DNA of 64,000 nucleotides, taken from the NCBI GenBank assembly GCA_002633025.1, contig NMRB01001077.1, positions 1 through 64,000 of the forward strand, written 5' to 3'. This DNA is from Notospermus geniculatus. Its lineage: Eukaryota > Nemertea > Pilidiophora > Heteronemertea > Lineidae. Shown piece after piece: positions 35,684-46,880 of this stretch. The notes below the pieces were generated by a model. It ran no database searches, was not told the origin of the DNA, and worked only from the letters and a program-made list of their open reading frames with translations. Within the stretch, counting starts at the first letter, position 1; every line of letters begins with the position of its first letter. The position numbers and the translations under genes were made by a program.

Positions 35684-36488
35684 AGTGAGGTTTCGCGAAT
35701 CTGACGAAACACGAAGTACGAAAATACGAAATTTAATACGAATTTCAACTTCATTTTCAGAACCTAATGTATTTGTGGAGATGGTTGATATCACAAAAAT
35801 GTCCCTGCTGCCCGTGCATCCTTTAGCATATCATGTAAGACCCTGAGAGTTATGGTGCATCTTGAATTTTAAAATTTCCACTTCGTAGATACGAAGTGGC
35901 AACGAAAGATAACTTTCAAAGTTTAGCATACACCGTAATTCTATCGGGTTAACGTCACACACCGAAAGACGCTTTTTCAGCAGGCGATATTTTGTGGTAC
36001 CAACCATCTCCTGAAATACGTTACGTCATGGAAATAAACTCCAATTTCGTATTTCGTACTTCGCGTTTCGTCATCTTGACTAATCAAGGCCTCCGGTCAC
36101 TCCGCCCTTCGAACTACGCTCCCTTCACCCTTGACGACCACCGTTTGTCATCCTGCTCGCAGACAGGTCGTTCCATGGACCACCCCCACCCCCACCACTG
36201 TCAATGATAAATGCGTGTAATCCAATGTTTTGTGAATAAAACATGCATTAACGTATTAGATAATTCTTCATTTTGAGATTTTCATCGATCCAAACCTCAC
36301 AATGTTCCTATATTCTTCATAAACCTCGCTTTCAGTAACGTTTGACTGCTTCAGCCGCCACGCTCATGGGCGGCAAATGCGAACGATAAATGCTACGGTG
36401 GTCGGCAAGGGTGGATGGAGCGATTGTAGGAGTGACAGGAAGCCTTGGTAGGGCAAGATGCGTTTCGTCAGATTTTCGAAACCTCACT
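35684..36488. mobile_element. 805-bp inverted-repeat element, TA-bordered
   Basis: AGTGAGGTTTCGCGAATCTG at the left pairs with a right end finishing TTCGAAACCTCACT, each abutting TA. A second inner inverted set (CACGAAGTACGAAAATACG with CGTATTTCGTACTTCGCG) is present. No coding capacity. Confidence 0.8.
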
Positions 36489-36787
36489 AATGACGAGCGC
36501 AGGCTCCGACTTGATCTGTACAATGAAAGTTCATAGAGGTAGGTTGGAGCTATTACATGGAGAAATTTAACAGTAAGGAGGAGAACCTTGGAGGCGACAC
36601 TTGTTCAATTGGCAGCCAATGTAGACACGTATGATTGGAGTAAATGTGTGAACGCTTCCTGGATCTGGTAATGGACTTGACAAGTTTCAACGGCGGAACA
36701 GTGGACTTTGGCAAATCTAGACGAAGGGTGCTGCAGAAGTCCAAGCGTGAGCCGATAAGGATCTGAATGTAGTCAGCTGGTAGTAAA
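36489..36787. other. No gene recognised
   Basis: Short open frames only. Confidence 0.4.
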
Positions 36788-36932
36788 TAGGGAGGTTGAG
36801 ATCAGCGACTTTTCACGGATCCTTTCGTACCGGTTTACTTATCGAAATGTACACAAGGTTTGTCCTCGTTGTACAGAATTCTATCCGTACGTATAAGGAT
36901 CCGTGATAAGTCGCTGATCTCAACATCCCTAT
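36788..36932. mobile_element. 145-bp MITE
   Basis: TAGGGAGGTTGAGATCAGCG at the left pairs with CGCTGATCTCAACATCCCTA at the right with two mismatches; an inner CACGGATCCTT/AAGGATCCGTG pair is perfect. Confidence 0.85.
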
Positions 36933-37242
36933 TAACTGAAATGTATCTACGGATCTTACTGATATTGTGAAGGAAAGTAAGAGGCCTTCACCAATCGACG
37001 TCATCTTCGTATGTACTTCGGCAATTTCCGACGGGCCTCCGTACATATCTCGACTGTATTATGGGCGCCATCTTGCGCAGCGATACAGCGGTGAATTCTA
37101 CCGGACTGCGCCGGAGCTGAGAAGCTTGACCGACTAACATCCAAGTTGCATCCGCATGTTGAATAGTCCCTTCAAACGACGACAATTTTGCTTGTAATTC
37201 AACATACATAATGTACATAGCTGATGAATATATTTATTCCAT
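36933..37242. other. No gene recognised
   Basis: Non-coding. Confidence 0.35.
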
Positions 37243-37327
37243 CATTAAGCAGGCGTTAAACCGGTGTTCATAGCAGGTTTTTCGGTGTTTTTGGTGATCT
37301 TCTTTATAACGTTTGCTTGGCGTTTTC
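37243..37327. repeat. 85-bp sequence repeated at 46111-46195
   Basis: Begins CATTAAGCAGGCGTTAAACC and matches the second site with one visible mismatch. At the second site it is fused directly to the 31149-31248 sequence. Confidence 0.9.
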
Positions 37328-37968
37328 ATTGCCAATTTAAAACCACAGTATGACCATCTCAAAAGGACACCTTTCAACTGGGAAGTGGTGTGTGTGTTTT
37401 TTGTGAGCTGTCCTGATTACCATAATCAAATTTAATGGAAATAGCCCATTTAGGACTAAATCTGGTGATATTTTAATGAAAAAACAATATGTTGTCTTGA
37501 ATTAGGTTACATAGAACTTGAAATGATTGTTTTCCAGTAGTTCGAGTGCAAAAACTGAACACCAATACTTGACTTCGAATAGATTGGCAAAAAGACAACA
37601 GTATGCATAAAATATTCACTTAGCTTATAGAGGATCATATGCAACTAGCACACAACTAAGCTTAATCTGCACCATCCAATCTTCAGTGATCAAAAGAGCT
37701 GGATAAGGTGTCTCACATCAATACCACGTCCCTGCTGGTTTGAGGTAAGCTGATGTAAACTATAACCTACGATAGGTGTACGAAAAGTGGCAAATAAAAT
37801 GAAACAAAAACATTTTGAGGAATTCCTTTCAACATTCTTGGTCCACTCTGCTGACCGTTGTCAACACTTCAAATCATCATCTTGATTTTCGTAACTAGTC
37901 CTTCAGAATTTTGATAGGTGTCAGCCTGTGCATATAATATGTCGAATCAATGACATACCATCAAGCAC
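37328..37968. other. No gene recognised
   Basis: AT-rich non-coding sequence. Confidence 0.4.
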
Positions 37969-38501
37969 CCAGGGGCCGGTTGCACAAAAGCATACTAGGT
38001 TAGAAGCCAACTAGGAGATAGTAGCATTCCAAATGCCTAGTAGCACTCTAGTTAGTTGGGTCTTCCAGGAGTGTTGCACAAAAGCATGCTAGGCACTCAA
38101 CTACGTAGTAACATACTTTGTGGGATAGTAAAGTACTAGACCAAGTTGAATGACTTCCACCTGACAGCACAATGTGCACTGGGTGTGACAATCCATTGTT
38201 TTGTTGTTATATAAGCCAAGATGTTGTCTAGAATGATACCAGACATAGTATAGTTTTGTGCAACCGTACCAACTCCATGCCACTGCATGTGATATGACAA
38301 TATATTCAAGCCAGGAATGAACTCAGTAACATAGATGGCAGCACTTAGTAGTACTCCTGAACCCTACCAGACATAGTATGTTGTTTACAATGATACCAGA
38401 CATAGTATAGTTCTGTGCAACCGTACCAAGTTGGTAGCCAGTTTGGTAACCAACATAGAATAATACTAGGCCTAGTATGCTTTTGTACAACCGGCCCCTG
38501 G
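37969..38501. mobile_element. 533-bp inverted-repeat element with internal sub-repeats
   Basis: The left end CCAGGGGCCGGTTGCACAAA pairs with the right end TTTGTACAACCGGCCCCTGG with one mismatch. Inside, TTGTGCAACCGTACCAA and CAGACATAGTATAG occur two or three times. No target duplication or transposase is seen. Confidence 0.85.
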
Positions 38502-40704
38502 CCATTGAGAATACTTACATTTCTGTCAATGGTTGAGGCGCCATGCCAAATGCTGATGAATTCCACGGCACCCTAATCATACATAATATGATCATTTCAT
38601 CTCCACAGACAAGAAGGTGAATTAAATGGTGACAGCAATATACTTTCAAGGAAAGGGGGACAATTGTGAGATGACAAAGAATGATACGGATATAAAATTG
38701 TTGAAAAAATGTTCACATAATCAATAATTGTGTTCGTTCCCATGAAAATAATTGCCTTTAATGATGACTTGGCTTGTTTCTATTAAGATCTTTGCACTTT
38801 GCAATCACTGGAAATGTCATTTTCAAGTAGAAATTTGGCCAGCACAGCTTCTCAGATTATTGGCTATTCAGTATCCTGTTAAGATCATTCGCAGAATCAA
38901 TCAGATACAAAATAATTGTTTTACACAGAATCTACTTAATATATCCTAGTATAATTGCCAGTGAGTAGAACTCCAGTAATTTCACAACTTTTTTACACGG
39001 CTTATTTTGTTCGTTTCGTATAGTGTAATATCTTTAAGACCAAGATTTGCTGACCAATAGCTTTGAATAAAATTAATTCTAACATACATGAAGCATCAAG
39101 GGATGTGAACTTGGCTCACACTTGTAACGGTGTATTTACCACATTGTACAGTCAGGGCTTATTTGTGTGGTCTATGGATTATGCATTTGACACATCTCAC
39201 AGTACATGTATATGGATCGCCCACTTCTGAATTGTGTCTTAAATATGTTTCAGTTTTGTTTAGATTTGCTGTATTCCTTTTCAAATATTGCCTTTCAAGG
39301 TACTACCCATGTAAAGGAAAGTATATGCAAATTAAAGTTTAAGAATTTCAATGTGTTGAACTTGAACCTATGTAGAGGTCTCATCTGATAAGTATTCCTT
39401 TTCAATGGATCTGTCATTTGTGCATAATAGCATAGCAAAGAGATGTAGCATGAGTCACATTTGTCAAAATACTAAGACAGAGTGTCTGAGGATGAATGAA
39501 GGAAAGCATTAGCCTAGTCATATTGATAATGCATGTCATGTATTTAATACAACTTCTACTTGTAGCCTACATGCTTTCTTCTTCAATGAAACCAGGCCAG
39601 AAGTTGAGTTTATATAAGTCACGTAATTGCTAATACTGACATTTGTGCACAAGTCAAGTTCAAATGTGTGGATTTATGGCAAACAAAAGTAACTATCGTC
39701 AAAAAATGAATGACGACAGGAAAGAATATTTCATTCCAGAATAACAATGCAGATAAAGGATGAACATGTGTGGTCTTTACCAAGCAATGATCTCAATAAT
39801 GTCGGTGAGAGAGCAAGTCACATGATGATCACAAAAAGTGATTATCTGGACCTAAGTAGCAAAACCTGTACAGTTATGCCACCTCATTAAGCACGAATTG
39901 CCCGTGTTATGTGTTCAGGATAGCATGAAGGCCCTATTTACTGAGTCATTAGCCAAGCGTACAGACCATACCAAATAACCATAATTTTGATATTTAATAC
40001 AGGTGTGATTTTAGCTTTTGTCAAAAAGATACATAAATCTTCGGTGCTTGTGACTTGAGATTTTAGCTAGTGCATTGGAATATACATGTACATGTATAAT
40101 AAGTATGGCCAAAAATGAGTAAAGAGCATAATTTATTACTGGCCACGCATTCTTGACGACCCTTGAACGGAGAGAAGTCATGACCTATTTAATGACATTT
40201 TGATGATTAATTTCTCAATCCACAGTCAAATTGAACAGGACCTTGTCATTCTGTGATCAGACTGCACTGATTTTAGTCTGTCGACTTCGACATGATATGT
40301 TTTAAATACACCTGCTGTTCAGAGGTATCAAGACGACTAAAAAGGTCTTCCAAACTGCCATAAAATCTCTTCCCAGGCACCCAATTCGATAAGGATGGTA
40401 AGGAACAAAAAGCCAAAAGCATTTCCAAAAAATAAAAACGGAAAAACGCAAACCAGGGGAAAACTTTAAAAGTGAACCACTGACAGCAAATGGGTCATTG
40501 TGGGCTATATGACCGGGATTCATACTGTTGCCAAGATTATCTCAAAACTCCCAGCATACCATTACTGATCTTTATCAACTGAACCAAAACGCTCTCTCTC
40601 ATTCCAAACATTATTAGGCCATTCACCTGTCATACATTGGCAGAGCTGTTTAAAAAACAGAAACGGTACTATTTAAAGTGATATTCAAATTCTTTACCAT
40701 TTTC
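38502..40704. other. 2.2-kb AT-rich stretch without gene
   Basis: ORFs are at most 73 codons without domains; no repeat border stood out. Confidence 0.45.
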
Positions 40705-41047
40705 CATCCTGAGAATATCAGGCGTTCTTACTGCTCGCTCCCTTCGTCACCGCAGACAAACCCCTGAGGAAATCCGCCTGATTTGCTGGGCTACTAGCGC
40801 ACGAGAAAATGCGCCCAATCAGCGAACGCCATTCTGAGTCACCTTAAGATGACAGGCATTACACCTAGATTGTCTCGTAGTGTCACGCACAACACAGTGC
40901 TGAAGTACCTCAGCTTCCCCACCTCACCCTAACTAGAGATCAGTTACACGTATACATAGATACTCCACGGATTCCGGCGAATTTCGGCAGGGGTTTGTGT
41001 GAGCGGATGAAGAGGAGCGAGGTAAAAACCCCTGCTGTGGGAGGATG
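40705..41047. mobile_element. Short Mutator-like element, 343 bp, 8-bp target duplication
   Basis: It begins CATCCTGAGAATATCAGG and ends GGAGGATG, and shares over 200 bp with the longer copy at 56801-57414. CCATTTTC flanks it directly at 40697-40704 and 41048-41055. It is an internal-deletion relative of that copy. Confidence 0.85.
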
Positions 41048-41477
41048 CCATTTTCACACTCAATAGAGAGTATCGTTGTTCATTCATCTGGAAAACTGTC
41101 ACATTTTATTTGAGGTATTATTTGTAAATTATATAATGCAAGTAGTTTCAAATGACTCCATTAAATCTTTTGGTAAAAAATAATTTCTCCGAGTTCAAGT
41201 ATGCCCTACAACTGTTTTTTTTTAATGTTAAAATTCCACAACACAGTGGCTAATTTTTAGGTCACTTATTATGCAACCTCCCTAAAGGCTCAGCGGCAGT
41301 TGTCAGTTGTTGTTGGTGATTGAAACTATACTCCGGGGTACAGGCACAAGAACGCATTTTTACTATTTGTAGGCCTAAATGGTAAGATTTGTCCAGCAAT
41401 TTGGTCATGTAAGAGGACATCCACAGCAGGTACGGCGTCTTCCAAGAGAGGTTGCCTCTGATCATCGACATGATTGA
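41048..41477. other. No gene recognised
   Basis: Non-coding, AT-rich. Confidence 0.4.
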
Positions 41478-41560
41478 ATGAACAAATTTAGATTTGGTTT
41501 AGGTAGAAGTCCACTTTATCCAAGATGAATACTAATAGTTCATCTGCTTCGTCGAGTGTA
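41478..41560 (-). pseudogene. 83-bp duplicate of the 3' end of the integrase gene
   Basis: From ATGAACAAATTTAGATTTGG this matches 42405-42487, covering the last codons of the integrase frame. Here it breaks off at GAGTGTA and passes into an unrelated palindrome-rich stretch. It may be an allele disrupted by an insertion, placed next to the intact allele by the assembler. Confidence 0.8.
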
Positions 41561-41561
41561 C

Positions 41562-42000
41562 ACAGAAAAAAATAATTGTTTCGAAGTGAGATGTATATCG
41601 TCTAGTACTGGTTTAGAGTAAGTTATTTGTCTCATTCTGAGAGTTCATCTTCTCTTCATGAAACTGTGTTCATCTATTACATGTTATGAGACACAATATG
41701 CATCACCTTGAGATAAAAATCAATTCTTTTCCTTCCTTGAGTAAAACAGTTTATCTCACTATGAGATAAACTCCATCTCAAAATGGGGCATAGAGTAATG
41801 TCTATCTCAGTTTGAGACATTGAATGGACGCAGTGACATCTCCTATTGAGTCACAGAAAAAAAGTTGATCTCAATTTGAGATGAGATTGATTTCTGCAAT
41901 GGCATTGAGACGTTTGGTTCTTAATCAGAGATGCCGTGCGTCAGCTGTAGATCCTCGCATTTCATTTTGAGACAAGCTGAATCTCAATTTGAATGTTGAT
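41562..42000. repeat. Cluster of degenerate TCTCAATTTGAGA palindromes
   Basis: At least eight variants of TCTCA-n(4-5)-TGAGA occur, for example ATCTCAATTTGAGATGAG and CTATCTCAGTTTGAGACA. The spacing is irregular. It begins exactly where the truncated integrase copy ends, so it may be an inserted element. Confidence 0.65.
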
Positions 42001-42414
42001 TACGCACGTGCAGAAGTACTATCGTTTACCACCATTTTCCAAATATTCAGCCCAGCTACCATATTTTCAAGGGATGTTTCACATCAGTAAGTCATTTCTA
42101 ATGCAGATCTGCGTGTCATAAAGGCATAGAAACAGTTGCTCTGTGAAGATCGGTCATGTTTTGATAGACTAGTTTTCTTCACAATGCTGATTGCCTGGGC
42201 CTGTATGCATGGTACATGCATGTGCAGTAGGCTACATGGAGCACGTAATGACAATGACATATGTTGAGAAACAGAGTCTAGGCTTCCCCATCAGAGATGT
42301 AGTGCATCTAGCCTGGGGTGGAGCTGCAATTCAAGTTGTTTTATCAATGCATGTTCGTTTTGTAATTGGAGATACAAAATTGACATCATATTTTCCTGTG
42401 TTTNATGAACAAAT

Positions 42415-43620
42415 TTAGATTTGGTTTAGGTAGAAGTCCACTTTATCCAAGATGAATACTAATAGTTCATCTGCTTCGTCGAGTGTATTCGGCATATGCT
42501 TCTGTCCGTCTACCATGATCATATCAAATATCTCCGCATAGTCCTGGTCGCACGTCGGAACATCAGTAGATAGTAAGCCAGCCACAAAACGTACGTCGTT
42601 TTCATTCACTGGAAGAAGACAATCTCGGCCACCTGACATCTCCGGCAGGTAATACATAACATCTGGTCGGCCATGCGGCACACTTTCATTCCTGGTTTTG
42701 CGAATGTAATGAGTATTCCAAAGCTTTCTTATCGTTCGCAATTCGGCGTTTAGAAGGCCCATGTAACAGAATCTGCAGCACTCAATGTCAATCACATTCG
42801 AAGTGTCTATCACACCAACGTCTGCTAAGTCTTTGAAGTGGCCAATCCATACGCCCATTCCTATCTGGCCAAATTTGCTCCACCAAGACTCGATTCGTTG
42901 GTTCGCTGTGGAACGTCCATACAGAAAGGTCGTTTGCAGAAGAGAACGACTGTCATTGTGCTCACTACGAAGGAACACTTGCATTGCCTCCACGTTCACA
43001 TTTTCTGTTCCGCGGTCAGCTCGAATGACCATTGGAACACCGGACCGCTCCCGCACCTGATCAGAGAAATATCTGCCAACAACGAATGGATCACTGTTAG
43101 TTGCTGCCACTTTAAGCCACACTATATGGCGGGAATAACCATCAATGCAACCATGAATGCAGAAGCCGAATTGTTTGAGCTTATCCCAACCGTCAATATG
43201 CCACAGGTAGTTTGGACCTGGGACGCTATACAATCGCCGACGTAATCTCCTCTGTCGTCTTCTCTGTACACCATCAGGATCTAAATAGTTTAGAATCACA
43301 CGAACAGTCTCCCTATCTATGACAATTCTGTGGTTCTTTCGTAATCTTTCATGCATTGAACGGTAGCCCAAGTTGCGGCCGAAACGTGCAAGCTCCGACT
43401 GGACCGCATCAACCACTTCTTCAGGACGGTGATGGCCCTTACGACGCCGTAGGTCATATCGCTGTAGAATCCGCTTCAAGTGCCTCAAACTTAGACTGAT
43501 GTCATGCTCAACATACAGAAAGGAAACAATATCTTTATAATCGAATCCAAGGTAAAAGTACTCGATAATAAGTTCATCTCGGCTCCTGTGCGTTCCGCGG
43601 AGGGGCAGATAATCCGGCAT
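42415..43620 (-). CDS. Integrase-type (rve) DDE transposase, 401 aa, intact
   Basis: A single uninterrupted frame encodes an N-terminal helix-turn-helix-like region (residues 10-60, LSLRHLKRILQRYDLRRR), a basic stretch at 118-129 and an integrase core. Candidate catalytic residues are Asp143 in WHIDGWDKLK, Asp202 in IRADRGTEN and Glu244 in QRIESWWSKFG, so spacing is D58D and D41E, fitting the retroviral-integrase/IS3/Ginger fold. It would cut and join element ends. It lies next to a CCGCGG array and a conserved terminus at 44213, read away from that end. No intron or frameshift is visible, unlike most elements here, so it may be recently active. The exact superfamily (Ginger, IS3EU or other) is not decided. 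Confidence 0.85.
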   Translation of the reverse strand: MPDYLPLRGTHRSRDELIIEYFYLGFDYKDIVSFLYVEHDISLSLRHLKRILQRYDLRRRKGHHRPEEVVDAVQSELARFGRNLGYRSMHERLRKNHRIVIDRETVRVILNYLDPDGVQRRRQRRLRRRLYSVPGPNYLWHIDGWDKLKQFGFCIHGCIDGYSRHIVWLKVAATNSDPFVVGRYFSDQVRERSGVPMVIRADRGTENVNVEAMQVFLRSEHNDSRSLLQTTFLYGRSTANQRIESWWSKFGQIGMGVWIGHFKDLADVGVIDTSNVIDIECCRFCYMGLLNAELRTIRKLWNTHYIRKTRNESVPHGRPDVMYYLPEMSGGRDCLLPVNENDVRFVAGLLSTDVPTCDQDYAEIFDMIMVDGQKHMPNTLDEADELLVFILDKVDFYLNQI

Positions 43621-43735
43621 TTTACCAGTAAAAATAATAAAATCATCCGGAAGCCATTATAGAGGAATCAAAATGAGGCTAATCAGGATCGAGGCTATCG
43701 ATCACATGGCAGTCACGTGACTTTACTCCTCACGG

Positions 43736-44158
43736 AGAAAAGTTATTTCCGCGGAGAAAACATTATTTCCGCGGAGAAAACATTATTTCCGCGGAGAAAA
43801 CATTATTTCCGCGGAGAAAACTTTAATTCCGCGGAGAAAAGTTTTCTCCGCGGAGAAAACATTATTTCCGCGGAGAAAACTTTAATTCCGCGGAGAAAAC
43901 TTTAATTCCGCGGAGAAAAGTTTTCTCCGCGGAGAAAACATTATCTCCGCGGAGAAAACATTATTTCCGCGGAGAAAACATTATTTCCGCGGAGAAAACA
44001 TTATTTCCGCGGAGAAAACTTTAATTCCGCGGAGAAAACTTTAATTCCGCGGAGAAAAGTTTTCTCCGCGGAGAAAACATTATTTCCGCGGAGAAAACAT
44101 TACTTCCGCGGAGAAAACATTATTTCCGCGGAGAAAAGTTTATTCCGCGGAGAAAAGT
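43736..44158. repeat. 21-unit CCGCGG subterminal array, about 20 bp per unit
   Basis: CCGCGG occurs 21 times, mostly as TTCCGCGGAGAAAACATTAT or the CTTTAA variant. Each unit has a palindromic core TCCGCGGA. It lies between the integrase promoter side and the element end at 44213, and could be the set of transposase binding sites. Confidence 0.95.
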
Positions 44159-44213
44159 AGAAAAAAAATAAAAATATAAAATAAAAACTAAATGTCCCTT
44201 ATGGGCCACCGTA
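44159..44213. mobile_element. Terminus of the CCGCGG integrase element
   Basis: An A-rich segment followed by AATGTCCCTTATGGGCCACC and GTA. The same terminus occurs at 45115-45170 and, inverted, at 16282-16330. The three copies have different flanks, so this marks the true end. Confidence 0.88.
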
Positions 44214-44226
44214 TAGATCAGTTGCC

Positions 44227-44418
44227 TTGGGGTGTTTTGGTTGGTTGCAAGAGATCTACCATATCAAGCATATTGTTGACAAAGGTGACCTCAGCAACGT
44301 CAGATACACGCATGACAATGTATCAGGAGACAGTATATCTGAGAACTCAACATTGAAAACTCGAAGTGGTAGTCTTGTTTTTGTCGAAACGAGGACCAAT
44401 CTCAAATGTGTGCCATGA
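44227..44418 (+). CDS. Possible small coding segment of unknown function
   Basis: A 63-codon frame between two copies of the CCGCGG element. From IYHIKHIVDKGDLSNVRYTH onwards the composition looks protein-like, and an acceptor-like TTGGTTGCAAG precedes it at about 44251, so it may be a terminal exon. No domain is recognised, and chance is quite possible. Confidence 0.25.
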   Translation: MGCFGWLQEIYHIKHIVDKGDLSNVRYTHDNVSGDSISENSTLKTRSGSLVFVETRTNLKCVP

Positions 44419-44959
44419 TGACCTACATGTACATGTACCTATGCATATCTAGGTGGGTCAGTGTGACGAATTTCAAAGCAGAAAGGCTCTGGACCTAACC
44501 TTGGGAGTAGACCTGGGCCTATGAACAACAACCCGAAATCTGATAGTAAATCGTTCTATATCTTTAAAACGTGAACATTGTTGACACAGTTGATTCAGTC
44601 AAGTAATCAAATGTTTTCAACAGTAAATGTTTATGTTCAAATAACGGAATGTTTTTTTTAAAATCCTATGTCAGTGGTCATGTTGACAGTTTACAGTGAT
44701 GTAAACAAACTGGCCTAACTATTGGATCTAATGATAATAAAATAAGATATTCAAACACTATTTATCGATGTACATGTACAATTCATCTGATTGCATCCTG
44801 TCTTCACAAGCGACAAATTATGTTTGTCTTTTCCATTATCCAGTACATTTTTTACTAGAACAAGTGCTTAGAGAGTAGTGTTCCTTTACTCAGGCCACAA
44901 AGCGACGGTAACACCGGGTTAGGGGCAAAAAACTGAATAGCCATACATGTATATCTACA
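44419..44959. other. No gene recognised
   Basis: AT-rich non-coding sequence. Confidence 0.4.
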
Positions 44960-45170
44960 ATCCGCGGAGAAAACTTTAATTCCGCGGAGAAAACTTTAAT
45001 TCCGCGGAGAAAAGTTTTCTCCGCGGAGAAAACATTATTTCCGCGGAGAAAATTTTAATTCCGCGGAGAAAACTTTAATTCCGCGGAGAAAACATTATTT
45101 CCGCGGAGAAAAGTAGAAAAAAAAATAAAAATATAAAATAAAAACAAAATGTCCCTTATGGGCCACCGTA
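44960..45170. mobile_element. Second copy of the CCGCGG array and terminus (8 units)
   Basis: Eight CCGCGG units, then the same A-rich segment and ...TTATGGGCCACCGTA end. No integrase is attached. It ends 52 bp upstream of the LamG exon acceptor, so it sits in that gene's intron. Confidence 0.93.
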
Positions 45171-45222
45171 CCTTTAAGACATCGCTCATTTTCTTTGATA
45201 AGTAGGTAAGTTCACCCCGCAG

Positions 45223-45874
45223 CCGGCAGCTGTCTGGATGATGAATATAGAATCACAAGGCAGGGATCTCTCCGGCTTTGGAAATGACGCGTCACCCCAT
45301 GAAGTCACCTTAACGACTGGACCCACTGGGGAAGTGAGTACGGCTTACAGATTCCAAGGACGGGATACTTCTTATCTGAGTGTCGTGTACTCACGATCTA
45401 TGGACGTGGGGGTGAATGGATCATTTACTTTCACAGCCTTCGTCAACATCGCAAAAAAAGGTGCAAGCTTTATAGAATATAGTTACACTGTTGGGTTTGG
45501 AATGCATGTTTGGAGCTGCCCTTCATATAACCTCTGTACCAATATTGCAGAGCGATCGAAAAATGTGCTCCATCACAAAACATTTACCAACTTTGTGGTT
45601 CCTCATGATACCTGGACATTCATTGGTGTTTCCTACGACATGTCGTCAGGAAAAGTTATGGGATTGGTGGGTGAAAAAACGCAGCAGATAGCCACGGGTT
45701 CCTACACAGTTCGGACCCAGGGGGCGACACGGATAGAACTCGGTCGGCGCCCTGCAGATCCGCAGAGTTACCTCCTGGGAAGCATGAGCTACGCCATGCT
45801 GTCCAGCACGAGCCTCTCCGTCAATGACACGCAACGAGTAAAGAAATACTGCATGAAAAAGCTGAGGCCACAGG
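45223..45874 (+). CDS. LamG/concanavalin-like lectin domain exon
   Basis: The acceptor TTCACCCCGCAG ends at 45222, and the donor is at 45875 (ACAGG|GTAAGT). The exon is 652 nt and leaves phase 1. The peptide opens PAAVWMMNIESQGRDLSGFG and continues NDASPHEV, the start of a LamG_3-type jelly-roll domain, and includes paired strands such as GSFTFTAFVNI, TWTFIGVSYD and GRRPADPQSYLLGSMSYAML. Such domains bind glycans or matrix proteins in secreted or membrane proteins. Two Cys lie in SCPSYNLCTN and one in KKYCMKK. If unspliced, the frame ends at TAG 45898-45900. The partner exons are unknown; PAN exons in this window make a LamG-PAN architecture plausible. Confidence 0.8.
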
Positions 45875-45900
45875 GTAAGTGCTGCGACAATGCCGTATAG

Positions 45901-46363
45901 GTACAAATTGTTGCATCATCAAAAATTGCTCATCATTTGATCCGTTTGATTAAACGTTGTCAGCGTGAGAAGCCTGTGGCGGGAAAATGCTAAAATGGGG
46001 GGGGGGGGGGGNGGCATCGAACTTCGAATTTACATTTCTTAGAAAGTGTTCATTATATATTGTATCTCAATGAAATTTGATGTCATATCATTCCAAGATG
46101 TTTTGTTATGCATTAAGCAGGCGTTAAACCGGTGTTCATAGCAGGTTTTTCGGTGTTTTTGGTGATCTACTTTATAACGTTTGCTTGGCGTTTTCCGGCC
46201 ATCTTGTTTGTCACATGACCAGATGAGATCACATGACCACTGAAAAAAAGTAGTCTCTGCAGTATGGCGGCCATGATACATCAGAGTCAATGACGATAAA
46301 TTAATAAAAGTCATGACTCTGTGGTTCAGAGTGAGGCGTTCACCAGTTTGGCTGAATTCTAAC
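45901..46363. repeat. Non-coding with a chimeric repeat block (46014-46195)
   Basis: After a G-run and single N (46012), 46014-46113 equals 31149-31248 and 46111-46195 equals 37243-37327, fused through a shared GCAT/CAT. The rest is unremarkable. Confidence 0.85.
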
Positions 46364-46639
46364 TACCCTCACCGAAATCCAGTATGAAAACCGATATAAA
46401 ACCGGTACTGATCCAGTAAGGCTGCCCAGTAAAGAAACCCAACCTACCCCAGTAAGAAACCCAACCTACCCAGTAAAAGGCCAGTACGGATCCAGCATGT
46501 CCCCAGTAACGATCCAGTGTTCATTTCCAATTTTGGGCCCCCTGGACCCTTACTGATAATCCACTGGGAACATACTGGTTTCATACTGGGCAGCTTTGTT
46601 CCCAGTAAGATCCCAGTAGAACCCAGAAAGGTTCCCAGT

Positions 46640-46880
46640 ATGTCCCAGTAACATCCCTGTAATTGGCCAGTAAGGTCCCAGCGTGGTGCCAGTAAGGTTC
46701 CAGTGTAGTGCCAGTAAGGTCCCAGTGTGGTGCCAGTAAGGTCCCAGTGTGGTGCCAGTAAGGTCCCAGTGTGGTGCCAGTAAGATCCCAGTGTGATGCC
46801 AGTAAGGTCCCAGTATGTTCCCAGTATGATTCCAGTAAGGTTCCAGTGTGGTGCCAGTATGGTCCCAGTAAGGGTCCCGT
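46640..46880. repeat. Minisatellite, about 22-bp units (CCAGTAAGGTCCCAGTGTGG)
   Basis: Roughly eleven degenerate units of AGTAAGGTCCCAGTGTGGTG with variants AGTATG and AGTGTA. Open frames of 122 and 155 codons on the minus strand are translations of the repeat. A second, more diverged block of CCAGT repeats occurs at 48670-49000. Confidence 0.88.

Noticed and set aside
43736-44158. Regular repeats resembling a CRISPR array
   Set aside because: No unique spacers; the units are contiguous variants in a eukaryotic transposon.
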